Below, piece by piece: positions 8,534 through 15,783 of a stretch of DNA of 34,415 nucleotides. The stretch is from contig CALVZW010000004.1 in the NCBI GenBank assembly GCA_944372675.1, positions 1 to 34,415 of the forward strand. The letters run 5' to 3'. Positions within the stretch are counted from its first letter, which is position 1. Every line of letters begins with the position of its first letter. A model generated the notes under the pieces. It was not told the origin of the DNA. It did no database searches and was given only the letters and a program-made list of their open reading frames with translations. This stretch comes from an uncultured Clostridia bacterium. Its GTDB lineage: Bacteria > Bacillota > Clostridia > Christensenellales > UBA1242. A program made the translations under genes and the position numbers.

Positions 8534-9487
8534 TTATTCTTCGTCTTCTCTCAATTTAAGTCCTAAACTGTTTATTTTTTCAATAACTTCATCTAATGAC
8601 TTTGCACCAAGATTTTTAACTTTTAACATATCTTCTCTTGATTTTTTGATCAAATCTTCAACTGTGTTGATATTTGCTCTCTTAAGACAATTATGGCTAC
8701 GAACTGATAGTTCTAAGTCATCAATGCTCATACTCAAGATTTTTGAATTTTTGTCTTCTTCTGGGCTAACAAGTATGTCAGTATTAGCCATTCCATCAAC
8801 AAGGTCAACAAATAATTGTGTGTGATCTTGTAATATTTTCCCTGCTAAACTTACAACTTCAACTGCTCTTTTTGTTCCGTTTGTTGTAACTTCCAAGGTA
8901 AGTTTGTCATAAGTCATATTGTGTCCAACTCTAGCACCCTCAACATAAAAGTTTGCGGCTTTTACTGGTGTGAAAATTGAGTCAACGGCAATGTAGCCAA
9001 TGCTTTCAATTTCACTTTTGTTTTGTGCTGAAGGCACATAACCACGACCTCTTGCTACAGTGATTTCCATTTCCAAATCTGCATCATCATCTAGTGTGCA
9101 TAGATATAGGTCGGGAGTTTTACATTCTACATCAATAGGATATTCAATATCTTTTGCATAAATAACACCAGCGCCTTTTTTGTTTAATCTTAAAGTAGTT
9201 TTAAAATCAAGGTCAGTGTTTGTTGTTGCTAATGCTATTGATTTTAAATTTAAGATAATATCAGATACATCTTCCTTTACACCCACAATGTTCGAAAACT
9301 CGTGTGCTATCCCTGCAATTCTTATAGCAACAGGTGCAATACCTGGTAATGAAGCATATAGTATTCTTCTAAAACTATTACCTAAAGTTGTACCAAATCC
9401 TCTTTCCAATGGTTCAATGACAACTTTCGCAAAACTTCCGTCGGCATTTTCTTCAACTGTAATTTTTGGTTTTTCGATTTGCATCAT
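8534..9487 (-). CDS. rpoA: DNA-directed RNA polymerase alpha subunit
   Basis: The alpha subunit dimerises to nucleate RNA polymerase assembly, and its C-terminal domain contacts UP elements and activators. At 317 residues it is full length. The N-terminal dimerisation domain has PLERGFGTTLGNSFRRILY, and the C-terminal helix-hairpin-helix domain (residues about 250-310) has LKRANINTVEDLI and VKNLGAKSLDEV. Two ATGs lie side by side at the start. The first is 11 bases from AGGAGG and is chosen, and the second would be 14 bases away. It follows rpsD with a 46-base gap and is followed by rplQ, the standard alpha operon order. Confidence 0.98.
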   Translation of the reverse strand: MMQIEKPKITVEENADGSFAKVVIEPLERGFGTTLGNSFRRILYASLPGIAPVAIRIAGIAHEFSNIVGVKEDVSDIILNLKSIALATTNTDLDFKTTLRLNKKGAGVIYAKDIEYPIDVECKTPDLYLCTLDDDADLEMEITVARGRGYVPSAQNKSEIESIGYIAVDSIFTPVKAANFYVEGARVGHNMTYDKLTLEVTTNGTKRAVEVVSLAGKILQDHTQLFVDLVDGMANTDILVSPEEDKNSKILSMSIDDLELSVRSHNCLKRANINTVEDLIKKSREDMLKVKNLGAKSLDEVIEKINSLGLKLREDEE

Positions 9488-9533
9488 AAACTACAAATCC
9501 TCCTAAATTTTTGTGTTTGTATTTTAAAAATTA

Positions 9534-10160
9534 TTATTTACTATAAAGTTCTACCACTAGGTATTCAGCAAAATTCATATCAATATCATCTCTTTGTGGC
9601 TTAGCGTTAATCTTGCCTGTCAAAGTTTTAGTATCAAATTCCATCCATTTTGGAGTTGTGATTTTCATTTTGCCAAGGTCTTTGAATAAACCGTTATCAC
9701 TTCTTCCTTCTTTGATTGCGATAACATCACCTTCACTTACAACATATGACGGAATATTAACTACTCTACCATTTACTGTAATGTGTCCGTGATTAACAAT
9801 TTGTCTACTTAATGCTCTACTTGAAGCAATACCCATACGATAAACTACATTATCAAGTCTTCTTTCAAGTAACATCAATAAGTTTTCACCAGTGTTTCCT
9901 TTCATACGAGAAGCGGTCTCATAAGTAAGGTGGAATTGTTTTTCCAAAAGTCCATAGTATCTTTTAATTTTTTGTTTTTCTCTTAATTGCAAGCCATATT
10001 CACTTTGCTTTTTACGAGCATTGTTTGCACCGTGTTGACCAGGAACTGTAGGTCTTCTTTCCAAAGCGCATTTTGGACTTGTACATCTATCGCCTTTTAA
10101 GAAAAGTTTACAACCTTCTCTTCTGCATAAACGACAATCTGCATCAACATATTTAGCCAT
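9534..10160 (-). CDS. rpsD: 30S ribosomal protein S4, zinc-binding form
   Basis: S4 nucleates 30S assembly by binding the five-way junction of 16S rRNA, and in many bacteria represses its own operon. At 208 residues it has normal length. The N-terminal region carries C9, C12, C26 and C31 (ADCRLCRREG and RCTSPKCALERR), the zinc-coordinating set known from Thermus S4. Bacillus S4 lacks these cysteines. The S4 RNA-binding domain follows (LERRLDNVVYRMG, VNHGHITVNGRVVNIPSY). The gene is in the classic rpsM-rpsK-rpsD-rpoA order, so the structured spacer before rpsM could be the target of S4 feedback. Confidence 0.98.
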   Translation of the reverse strand: MAKYVDADCRLCRREGCKLFLKGDRCTSPKCALERRPTVPGQHGANNARKKQSEYGLQLREKQKIKRYYGLLEKQFHLTYETASRMKGNTGENLLMLLERRLDNVVYRMGIASSRALSRQIVNHGHITVNGRVVNIPSYVVSEGDVIAIKEGRSDNGLFKDLGKMKITTPKWMEFDTKTLTGKINAKPQRDDIDMNFAEYLVVELYSK

Positions 10161-10172
10161 TTATTTTCTCCT

Positions 10173-10553
10173 TTAAATTCTTCTCTTCTTTGGCGGACGA
10201 CAACCATTAAATGGAATTGATGATACATCTTTAATTGATGTAACTGTTATCTCCGCATTACCAAGTGCTCTAATTGCCGCTTCTCTACCACGACCAGCAC
10301 CCTTAACGAATACATCGACTGACCTTAAGCCTTGCTCTTTTGCTGCTTTAACTGCTGTTTCAGCAACTTGAGCTGCTGCGTAAGGAGTATCCTTTTTTGA
10401 TGATCTAAAACCTAAACTTCCTGATGAAGACCATGAAATTACATTACCTTGATCATCTGTAACTGTAACAATACAGTTATTAAATGTAGATTTGATATGA
10501 ACTTGTCCTTTATCCAAGTTCTTATTTGCTCTCTTTTTCTTTGTAACTGCCAT
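10173..10553 (-). CDS. rpsK: 30S ribosomal protein S11
   Basis: S11 lies on the platform of the small subunit and contacts 16S rRNA close to the mRNA exit and the Shine-Dalgarno helix. At 126 residues it is full length, with [15 protein letters not shown], the [20 protein letters not shown] region, the [14 protein letters not shown] loop and the basic tail [11 protein letters not shown]. The usual PHNGCRPPK box reads PFNGCRPPK here, a single histidine to phenylalanine change. It lies 10 bases after rpsM and 12 before rpsD. Confidence 0.98.
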   Translation of the reverse strand: MAVTKKKRANKNLDKGQVHIKSTFNNCIVTVTDDQGNVISWSSSGSLGFRSSKKDTPYAAAQVAETAVKAAKEQGLRSVDVFVKGAGRGREAAIRALGNAEITVTSIKDVSSIPFNGCRPPKKRRI

Positions 10554-10563
10554 TTATAAACTC

Positions 10564-10932
10564 CTATTTCTTACCGCGAGATACTGTCTTTTTGCGACCT
10601 TTTCTCGTACGAGCATTGGTTTTTGTCCTTTGACCACGAACTGGTAATCCTTTTCTGTGACGGATTCCACGGTAGCAACCGATTTCTTGAAGTCTTTTAA
10701 TGCTCATTAAAACTTCACTTCTAAGTTCACCTTCGACTTTTAAATTATTGTCAATATAATTTCTAATAAGTGCCATCTCGTCTTCAGTCAAATCTTTGAC
10801 ACGAGTGTCGGGATTAACACCTGTTTCTTTTAAAATTTTATTTGATGTTGTGCGACCAATACCATAAATGTATGTCAAGCCAATTTCAACTCTTTTCTCT
10901 TTTGGCAGGTCCACACCAGCAATTCTTGCCAT
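10564..10932 (-). CDS. rpsM: 30S ribosomal protein S13
   Basis: S13 sits at the head of the small subunit, bridges to the large subunit and contacts the P-site tRNA through its basic tail. At 122 residues it is complete. It has [20 protein letters not shown], the helix-hairpin-helix segment, [19 protein letters not shown] and the Lys/Arg-rich end. GGAGGA precedes the ATG. It is the first gene of the alpha-operon part of the cluster. The 158-base spacer before it is the longest inside the cluster and holds two distinct foldable elements. Confidence 0.98.
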   Translation of the reverse strand: MARIAGVDLPKEKRVEIGLTYIYGIGRTTSNKILKETGVNPDTRVKDLTEDEMALIRNYIDNNLKVEGELRSEVLMSIKRLQEIGCYRGIRHRKGLPVRGQRTKTNARTRKGRKKTVSRGKK

Positions 10933-10963
10933 ATCTTCCTCCGATTTATTTTTTTATATAAGA

Positions 10964-11007
10964 CACAAACTCAATCACAATTTCTTGTGTAGCCGCGTAA
11001 GTTTGTG
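10964..11007 (-). promoter_or_regulatory. Foldable leader just before rpsM, possible ribosomal-protein autoregulation site
   Basis: An outer 8-bp stem (CACAAACT at 10964-10971 with AGTTTGTG at 11000-11007) encloses a small hairpin (CACAA at 10976-10980 with TTGTG at 10985-10989). No T run follows in either direction, so it is not a terminator. Its place about 30 bases before the rpsM start, in an operon that encodes S4, fits a translational control site. I do not see a clear match to a known S4 leader, so the function is inferred. Confidence 0.4.
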
Positions 11008-11014
11008 GATTTTT

Positions 11015-11089
11015 TAATGTTTTGTCTATACATAAATATGCACGCAAAGCAATTTTGCCTTATATTTATGTATAGACAAATAATGTTTT
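11015..11089. repeat. 60-bp palindromic element flanked by direct repeats
   Basis: Two perfect 19-bp arms (TTTGTCTATACATAAATAT at 11021-11039 and its complement at 11062-11080) are separated by 22 bases. That loop holds a smaller GCAAA/TTTGC hairpin. The 60-bp unit is bounded exactly by TAATGT direct repeats (11015-11020 and 11081-11086), and the right and left copies agree for nine bases. This looks like a miniature mobile element with a target-site duplication, sitting two bases after the rpmJ stop codon. No second copy occurs in the window. It has no T run and is unlikely to be a terminator. Confidence 0.6.
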
Positions 11090-11090
11090 A

Positions 11091-11204
11091 TTAGCCTTGT
11101 ACTTGTTTATGCTTTTTATTAGGGCAAATGACCATAACTTTGCCATCGCGTTTAATGACTTTGCACTTGTCGCACATAGGCTTAACTGATGCTCTTACTT
11201 TCAT
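11091..11204 (-). CDS. rpmJ: 50S ribosomal protein L36, zinc-binding form
   Basis: This 37-residue protein was found by reading the gap between infA and rpsM. It begins [14 protein letters not shown] and ends [10 protein letters not shown]11, C14, C27 and H32 form the zinc-ribbon set of the C+ type of L36. The protein binds 23S rRNA in the large subunit. The start has AAAAGGAGCA upstream and lies 15 bases after the infA stop codon, the usual infA-rpmJ-rpsM order. The stop codon is directly followed by the palindromic element at 11015-11089. Confidence 0.97.
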   Translation of the reverse strand: MKVRASVKPMCDKCKVIKRDGKVMVICPNKKHKQVQG

Positions 11205-11219
11205 TTTATTTGCTCCTTT

Positions 11220-11453
11220 TTATTGTTGTTTTTTCTTCTCGCCACGATAAACAATTCTACCCCTATTGACATCATAAGGAGAAAGTTCTACCGTAACTTT
11301 ATCACCTTCCAAAACTCCTATATGTTGAACAACTAAGCGTCCAGCAATATAAGCGTCTATGATGTGACCATTAGGTAATTTAACCTTATATACTGAGTTG
11401 CGAATAACTTCAACAACTACGCCTTCAACTTCAATACCTTCACCTTTAGGCAT
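11220..11453 (-). CDS. infA: Translation initiation factor IF-1
   Basis: IF-1 is a one-domain OB-fold protein that occupies the A site of the 30S subunit during initiation. The true product is 77 residues, starting MPKGEGIEVEG at the ATG at 11451-11453, with GGAGG five bases before it. The frame is open further upstream, but that part overlaps the KOW gene in another frame and is spurious. The ends match the family (IEVEGVVVEV and DKVTVELSPYDVNRGRIVYR). The middle is divergent. Where most IF-1 has ISGKMRxNFIRIL, this has IAGRLVVQHIGVL, so conserved basic and Asn residues that touch 16S rRNA are missing. The start overlaps the end of the KOW gene by eight bases, suggesting coupled translation. 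Confidence 0.95.
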   Translation of the reverse strand: MPKGEGIEVEGVVVEVIRNSVYKVKLPNGHIIDAYIAGRLVVQHIGVLEGDKVTVELSPYDVNRGRIVYRGEKKKQQ

Positions 11454-11703
11454 TTTGACCTCCATCAATTTGATAAGATTTACAAATTTTTTTAATGTCA
11501 GAATCAAGTAGATTTTGTTTAGTATCTTGTGGCAATTTTCCAACAACCTCAATGTGTTTAATGCGCTTTTTCTTAGGATTGTCAATTTTTCTTGTTTGCC
11601 CATTAACTAATTTAACAAAGTCTTTGTCTAAAACTTCATAGACAAGATACACCTTGTCTTTATCTCGGCCTTTTAATGACCTAACAATTTCCCCTTTATC
11701 CAT
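11446..11703 (-). CDS. KOW-domain RNA-binding protein (L14e/L27e-like)
   Basis: This small 85-residue protein has an N-terminal KOW-type SH3-like fold (GEIVRSLKGRDKDKVYLV, then VKLVNGQTRKIDNPKKKR and KHIEVVG). Proteins of this kind, annotated as KOW-domain or L14e/L6e/L27e-like RNA-binding proteins, occur between map and infA in many Clostridia. The role is unproven but is probably in ribosome binding or assembly. The C-terminal 30 residues look less ordered. AGGAG lies before the ATG, seven bases after the map stop codon, and the gene overlaps infA by eight bases. Confidence 0.88.
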   Translation of the reverse strand: MDKGEIVRSLKGRDKDKVYLVYEVLDKDFVKLVNGQTRKIDNPKKKRIKHIEVVGKLPQDTKQNLLDSDIKKICKSYQIDGGQNA

Positions 11704-11710
11704 ATTACTC

Positions 11711-12460
11711 CTAAAGTGTCAAAATCTCAACACCATCTTGTGTAATTAGGATAGTGTTTTCATAGTGAGCAGATGGTGAACCATCTTTGGTTACAATCGT
11801 CCAATCATCATCTAGCATAACAATTTCTTTTTTCCCTAGATTAATCATAGGCTCAATTGCAATCGTCATCCCTGCATATAACTTGGCTCCGCTTCCTGCT
11901 CTACCATAATTTGGTACAGATGGATATTCGTGTAAATTGCGTCCTACTCCGTGTCCTTCCAACATTCTTACAACACTAAAGCCAAAACTTTCAGCGTGCT
12001 TTTGTACTTGACACGAAATGTCGCCGACAAAACTTCCATCCTTAATCCCTTTAATTCCTTCAAAGAAACACTCTTTGGTAACTTGCACTAACTTTTGCTT
12101 TTCTTCACTGACTTTGCCAATTAAAAATGTTCGTGCAGCATCACCATGAAAGCCGTTTTTGTAAGCACCTACATCAACTGATACTATGTCGCCTTCTTCA
12201 ATAATTCTGTGCGCACTTGGTATGCCGTGTACTATTTCATCGTTAATTGATACACAAGCATTCCCAGGATATCCTTGATAGTTTTTAAAAGAACATTTTG
12301 CGTTACAAGAATGTATATAATCACGAACAATGTTATCAATCATCATTGTTGTCATTCCAGCACGAATTTTTTCTTCAACTACTTTAAGTGCATCACCTGT
12401 TATTCTGCAGGCTTCTTTCATATGCTCAATTTCACTAGGTGTTTTAATATGCGCTTCCAT
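11711..12460 (-). CDS. map: Methionine aminopeptidase, type I
   Basis: This cytoplasmic metallopeptidase removes the N-terminal methionine from new proteins when the second residue is small. At 249 residues it is the short type I form without an N-terminal zinc finger. All five metal ligands can be placed. Two aspartates lie in VSVDVGAYKNGFHGDAARTF, the histidine is in EGHGVGRNLHEYP, and the glutamates are in TIAIEPMINLG and HYENTILIT. The substrate histidine of SINDEIVHGIP is also present. The gene follows the second adenylate kinase gene after 49 bases and has its own promoter at 12478-12506. It leads into the KOW gene, infA and rpmJ. Confidence 0.97.
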   Translation of the reverse strand: MEAHIKTPSEIEHMKEACRITGDALKVVEEKIRAGMTTMMIDNIVRDYIHSCNAKCSFKNYQGYPGNACVSINDEIVHGIPSAHRIIEEGDIVSVDVGAYKNGFHGDAARTFLIGKVSEEKQKLVQVTKECFFEGIKGIKDGSFVGDISCQVQKHAESFGFSVVRMLEGHGVGRNLHEYPSVPNYGRAGSGAKLYAGMTIAIEPMINLGKKEIVMLDDDWTIVTKDGSPSAHYENTILITQDGVEILTL

Positions 12461-12477
12461 ATATTCCTTCTTTTAAT

Positions 12478-12506
12478 ATTATATCATAAACTGAATTTTA
12501 TTTCAA
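12478..12506 (-). promoter_or_regulatory. Internal promoter before map
   Basis: On the minus strand there is TTGAAA (12501-12506), a 17-base spacer ending in TGA, and TATAAT (12478-12483). This gives five of six at -35 and a perfect extended -10. It lies in the 49-base gap between the second adk stop codon and map, so it can transcribe map, infA, rpmJ and the alpha-operon genes independently of the promoter before rpsJ. Confidence 0.7.
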
Positions 12507-12509
12507 TAC

Positions 12510-13148
12510 TTATCGTTCTATTTCTTTGGATTTATTACCGATTTCATTGCAAATTTTGTAAAAATTGTTTTCAATAGACCCATTTGCGTCAATGCGTACC
12601 AACATATTTTTTTGGTCAAAATAGTTGACAATAGGCATTGTTTGTTTTAAGAATACTTCGTATCTTTTCTTAAAAGTTTCTTCATTATCGTCAATTCGAC
12701 TAATTAACTTTGAACCACACTTTTCGCAAATATCATTGCTTTCATCAACTGTAGTTACAAAGCCACATTCGCCACATATGCGTCTTTTCAAAATTCTTTC
12801 TAAAAGTTGAGAATAATCAACATCTAAAAATATAACTTTGTCAATATTATAAAATTTATCAAGTTCTTTCGCTTCATCTAATGTTTTACCAAAGCCATCT
12901 AACAATACATTGTCTTGATATTCCGCTTGTGATAATTGTTTTTGCATTACTTCAAGCAATATGTCGCTAGGAGCAAGTAAGCCCTTTTGCATAGCATCTT
13001 GTAGTATTTTACCACGCTCTGTGCCTTCCGCTATTTCCGCACGAAACAAATCGCCCGTTGATAAATGCTTTAAATTGTATTTTTTTGATAATTTTTGTGA
13101 TAGCGTACCTTTTCCACTCCCCGGTGCGCCGATTAATAGAATATTCAT
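12510..13148 (-). CDS. Adenylate kinase-like protein, second of a tandem pair, altered AMP-binding loop
   Basis: This 212-residue nucleoside monophosphate kinase has the P-loop GAPGSGKGT (7-15), STGD with R36, a LID with four cysteines (C125, C128, C141, C144), R123, and arginines R151 and R162. These fit the adenylate kinase fold with a zinc-type LID. The highly conserved GFPRT box of the AMP site reads GFGKT (85-89), so the proline and the AMP-contacting arginine (R88 in Escherichia coli) are gone. It may have changed substrate preference or lower activity. The start overlaps the stop codon of the first adk gene as ATGA, so the two are translationally coupled. Because of the altered site I give no gene symbol. 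Confidence 0.85.
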   Translation of the reverse strand: MNILLIGAPGSGKGTLSQKLSKKYNLKHLSTGDLFRAEIAEGTERGKILQDAMQKGLLAPSDILLEVMQKQLSQAEYQDNVLLDGFGKTLDEAKELDKFYNIDKVIFLDVDYSQLLERILKRRICGECGFVTTVDESNDICEKCGSKLISRIDDNEETFKKRYEVFLKQTMPIVNYFDQKNMLVRIDANGSIENNFYKICNEIGNKSKEIER

Positions 13149-13762
13149 TTCACCATTTCCATTAATTTGTCTAATTGTTTTATATAATCTTCATTTGCGT
13201 CTAATTTATATACTAAGCCTAGTTTACTAAAATAATTAATAACTGGCACAGTCAATCTTTCATACTCAGCCATTCTTGTATTTAATGTTTCAATGCTATC
13301 ATCACTTCGTCTTTTAAGTTCACCACCACATTCATCACAATAATTTTTGTGATATGTTGTCAATGAAAAGACTTTTCCACATTTACTACAACTAATTCTG
13401 TTTAGTATTCTTGACTTAATTGTTTCATAATCCGCTTGTAAAATTATAACTTTATCTATCTTAAGAAATTTTTGTACTAATTCAACTGAAATTAATCCCC
13501 GTGGGTAACCATCAAGCAAAATATTGTCAAATAAATTGTTTTTCTTTAAATATTCATACAGTATTTTAGTTGTCAGTTCTTCATCAAGAATTTTTCCGTT
13601 ACTAATTGTTTCATTTACCATTTTTGCTAAGGGTGTATCTGCATTAGCAAAATCTCTAAGCAAATCACCCATAGATATGTGTTTAAAATGGTATTTTTCT
13701 TTAAGATAATTTGAGCAAGTACCCTTGCCACTGGCCGGAGGGCCAAGCAGTACTAAATTCAT
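13145..13762 (-). CDS. adk: Adenylate kinase, first of a tandem pair
   Basis: This 205-residue kinase, which would make 2 ADP from ATP and AMP, has the P-loop GPPASGKGT (7-15), R36 and GYPRG (85-89, retaining the AMP-binding arginine at 88). It also has a LID with C125, C128, C142 and C145 for zinc, and RRSDDS with R163. Two usual residues differ: the threonine of STGD is methionine (ISMGD, residue 31), and GFPRT reads GYPRG. It occupies the normal adk place after secY, overlapping its stop codon by one base (TAATG). It is the better candidate for the housekeeping enzyme, but both copies carry changes around the AMP pocket. Confidence 0.9.
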   Translation of the reverse strand: MNLVLLGPPASGKGTCSNYLKEKYHFKHISMGDLLRDFANADTPLAKMVNETISNGKILDEELTTKILYEYLKKNNLFDNILLDGYPRGLISVELVQKFLKIDKVIILQADYETIKSRILNRISCSKCGKVFSLTTYHKNYCDECGGELKRRSDDSIETLNTRMAEYERLTVPVINYFSKLGLVYKLDANEDYIKQLDKLMEMVK

Positions 13763-15048
13763 TATTTCAAAAATCCTTTGTAATTCTTCATCAATAATTG
13801 ACCTTCAAGTTGCTTGTCAAATTCAAGTGCAACACTAACAACAATCAACATACCTGTTGCAGTGAATGCGTTAACCAAACTACCTGTTGATACATATTTG
13901 AATACAAGTGATGGAACAACAAATATTATTGCTAGATACATTGCTCCAAAAAAGGTTATTCTGTTTGATATTTTTTTGATATATTCAGCGGTTGGTCTTC
14001 CTGCTCTAATTCCAGGAATAAATCCGCCATTTTGTTGTAATTGTCTACTAATTTCGTCAGGTTTAAATACCATACTTCCATAAAAATATGAGAAGAATAT
14101 AATTAATAATGCTGACAAAATGAAGTAAAGTGGTGAGTTAACGCCTAACCAATCATTGTACCATACATTAGCACTTGAATTTGGCCAAAATATTTGAATT
14201 ATATATTGTGGGAACATTATAAAACTCATTGCAAATATTATAGGCATTACACCAAAACTGTTTACCTTAATAGGTATGTTAGTTGACTGACCACCATACA
14301 TCTTTCTTCCTTTAATTTGCTTAGCATAGTTAACAGGAATTTTGCGTACAGATAAGTCAACAAATGTCATAAGCCAGAAAATCACGATAAGCAAAGCAAT
14401 AAAGATTAATATATCCCAAAGATATTCAATGTTTTCTGCTAAACCAGTGAAACTAGCAATTAATGCTGTGCCAGCACTTGAGATAATACCGATAAACACT
14501 AAAAGTGAAAGTCCGTTACCTATCCCTAAGTCTGTTATTTTTTCGCCGAGCCACATTGTGAACATAGCACCAGCAACCAATAATAACACAACAACAACTC
14601 CAACAAGCCACAATGGAGCACCGCCTAAAGCACTAGCGTTAAGTATGTTACTAACACCAAAACCATAAACGATACCAATACTTTGTGCTGTTGCCAAAAC
14701 AAATGTCACTATTCTTGTGTAAAATGCAATTTTCTTTCTTCCAGCATCGCCTTGCTTTGATAATCTTTCAAGCGCAGGTATACCAAAAGTTAATAACTGC
14801 ATAATGATTGATGCACTAATATAAGGTATAACACCAAGTGCCAAAAAAGCACCGTTAGCAAGTGCACCACCCGTAATTGCACTCAATAATGACAAAAAGT
14901 CGTTTGCACCTTCATTAAAATAATCAAATGCAATCCCAGGAATTGGAAGCCAACAACCTACTCTATAAACTAATAGAATAAGCAATGTTAGTAAAATTTT
15001 TTTTCTAACATCTTTTACTTTAAAGGCATCTCTCAAGTTCTCAAACAT
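13762..15048 (-). CDS. secY: Preprotein translocase subunit SecY
   Basis: SecY is the membrane channel of the Sec pathway, with SecE and SecG as partners and SecA as motor. The 428-residue product has ten hydrophobic segments of the expected spacing. It also has the N-terminal KKILLTLLILLVYRVGCWLPIPGI region (first membrane helix), the QLLTFGIPALERLSKQG loop, and the GGFIPGIRAGRPTAEYI segment near the C-terminus that is typical of SecY. It overlaps rplO and adk by one base at each end (TAATG), so translation of rplO, secY and adk is probably coupled. Confidence 0.98.
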   Translation of the reverse strand: MFENLRDAFKVKDVRKKILLTLLILLVYRVGCWLPIPGIAFDYFNEGANDFLSLLSAITGGALANGAFLALGVIPYISASIIMQLLTFGIPALERLSKQGDAGRKKIAFYTRIVTFVLATAQSIGIVYGFGVSNILNASALGGAPLWLVGVVVVLLLVAGAMFTMWLGEKITDLGIGNGLSLLVFIGIISSAGTALIASFTGLAENIEYLWDILIFIALLIVIFWLMTFVDLSVRKIPVNYAKQIKGRKMYGGQSTNIPIKVNSFGVMPIIFAMSFIMFPQYIIQIFWPNSSANVWYNDWLGVNSPLYFILSALLIIFFSYFYGSMVFKPDEISRQLQQNGGFIPGIRAGRPTAEYIKKISNRITFFGAMYLAIIFVVPSLVFKYVSTGSLVNAFTATGMLIVVSVALEFDKQLEGQLLMKNYKGFLK

Positions 15049-15494
15049 TATAGCACCTCAATTTTGCCGCCAACTTTCTCAATTTTTTCTTGAGCAGTCT
15101 TAGTGAAAACAGCGGCTTTGACAGTTAATTTCTTGCTTAATTCACCATTACCAAGTACTTTAAGTCCAAATTTTTCAATTTTTCTTACAATACCTTTTTC
15201 TTTAAGTAAATTAATGTCAACAACTGTTCCATCTTCAAGTTTGTCAAGGTCGCAAACATTGACAATAGAATATTGTTTTTTAAATTCATAGTTATTGAAC
15301 CCACGGCGAGGAAGTCTACGAATTAAAGGCATTTGTCCACCTTCAAATCCGATTCTAACTCCGCCACCACTTCGTGAGTTTTGTCCTTTTTGTCCTCTGC
15401 CAGAAGTTTTGCCAAGCCCGCTACCCACACCACGACCTACGCGTTTTGCTCTTTTCGTAGAATTAGGAGCAGGACTCAATTCGTGTATATTCAT
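15048..15494 (-). CDS. rplO: 50S ribosomal protein L15
   Basis: L15 binds 23S rRNA and is added late in large-subunit assembly. At 148 residues it is complete. The Gly/Arg-rich N-terminal part ([20 protein letters not shown], then [20 protein letters not shown]) is flexible in the free protein. The C-terminal globular part has [24 protein letters not shown] precedes the ATG. It overlaps the secY start by one base. Confidence 0.98.
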   Translation of the reverse strand: MNIHELSPAPNSTKRAKRVGRGVGSGLGKTSGRGQKGQNSRSGGGVRIGFEGGQMPLIRRLPRRGFNNYEFKKQYSIVNVCDLDKLEDGTVVDINLLKEKGIVRKIEKFGLKVLGNGELSKKLTVKAAVFTKTAQEKIEKVGGKIEVL

Positions 15495-15511
15495 AAATTC
15501 GCCCTCCTTCC

Positions 15512-15781
15512 TTAAATTTCTTCCACTTTAACAAGGTGTTTGATTGTGAAAATCATTCCTCTAATTGCAGGAGTATCTTCCACTACCTTGCTTGCATTAA
15601 GTTTTCTTAATCCCAAAGCGTCGCAAGTTTTGCGTTGATTAGGTCTTGAAGAACAAGCACTTCTTATTAAAGTAATCTTAATTTCTTTTTTAGCCTTTTT
15701 TGATTTGGAGGTAGTTTTAGGCTTTTTTTCTACAACTTCTTCAACTTTTTGGATTTCTTCTACATTTTCTGTGTTTTCCAT
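15512..15781 (-). CDS. rpmD: 50S ribosomal protein L30 with an N-terminal extension
   Basis: L30 is a small large-subunit protein. The conserved core ([20 protein letters not shown], then [14 protein letters not shown]) begins near residue 34. Before it lie 33 residues, first acidic ([17 protein letters not shown]) and then basic ([14 protein letters not shown]). The bacterial family is usually about 60 residues. The extended start is well supported: GGAGGG lies nine bases before the first ATG, and no other ATG occurs before the core. Similar charged extensions occur in S5 and L24 of this cluster. It starts two bases after the rpsE stop codon. Confidence 0.95.
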   Translation of the reverse strand: MENTENVEEIQKVEEVVEKKPKTTSKSKKAKKEIKITLIRSACSSRPNQRKTCDALGLRKLNASKVVEDTPAIRGMIFTIKHLVKVEEI

Positions 15782-15783
15782 AA

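Noticed and set aside
11021-11080. The long palindrome read as a Rho-independent terminator of rpmJ
   Set aside because: No run of Ts follows on either strand, and the alpha genes downstream need transcription. It is better explained as a palindromic element.
11454-11603. N-terminal extension of infA (50 extra residues)
   Set aside because: The stretch lies in another frame of the KOW gene, has no suitable ribosome binding site, and IF-1 begins at the ATG with GGAGG five bases upstream.
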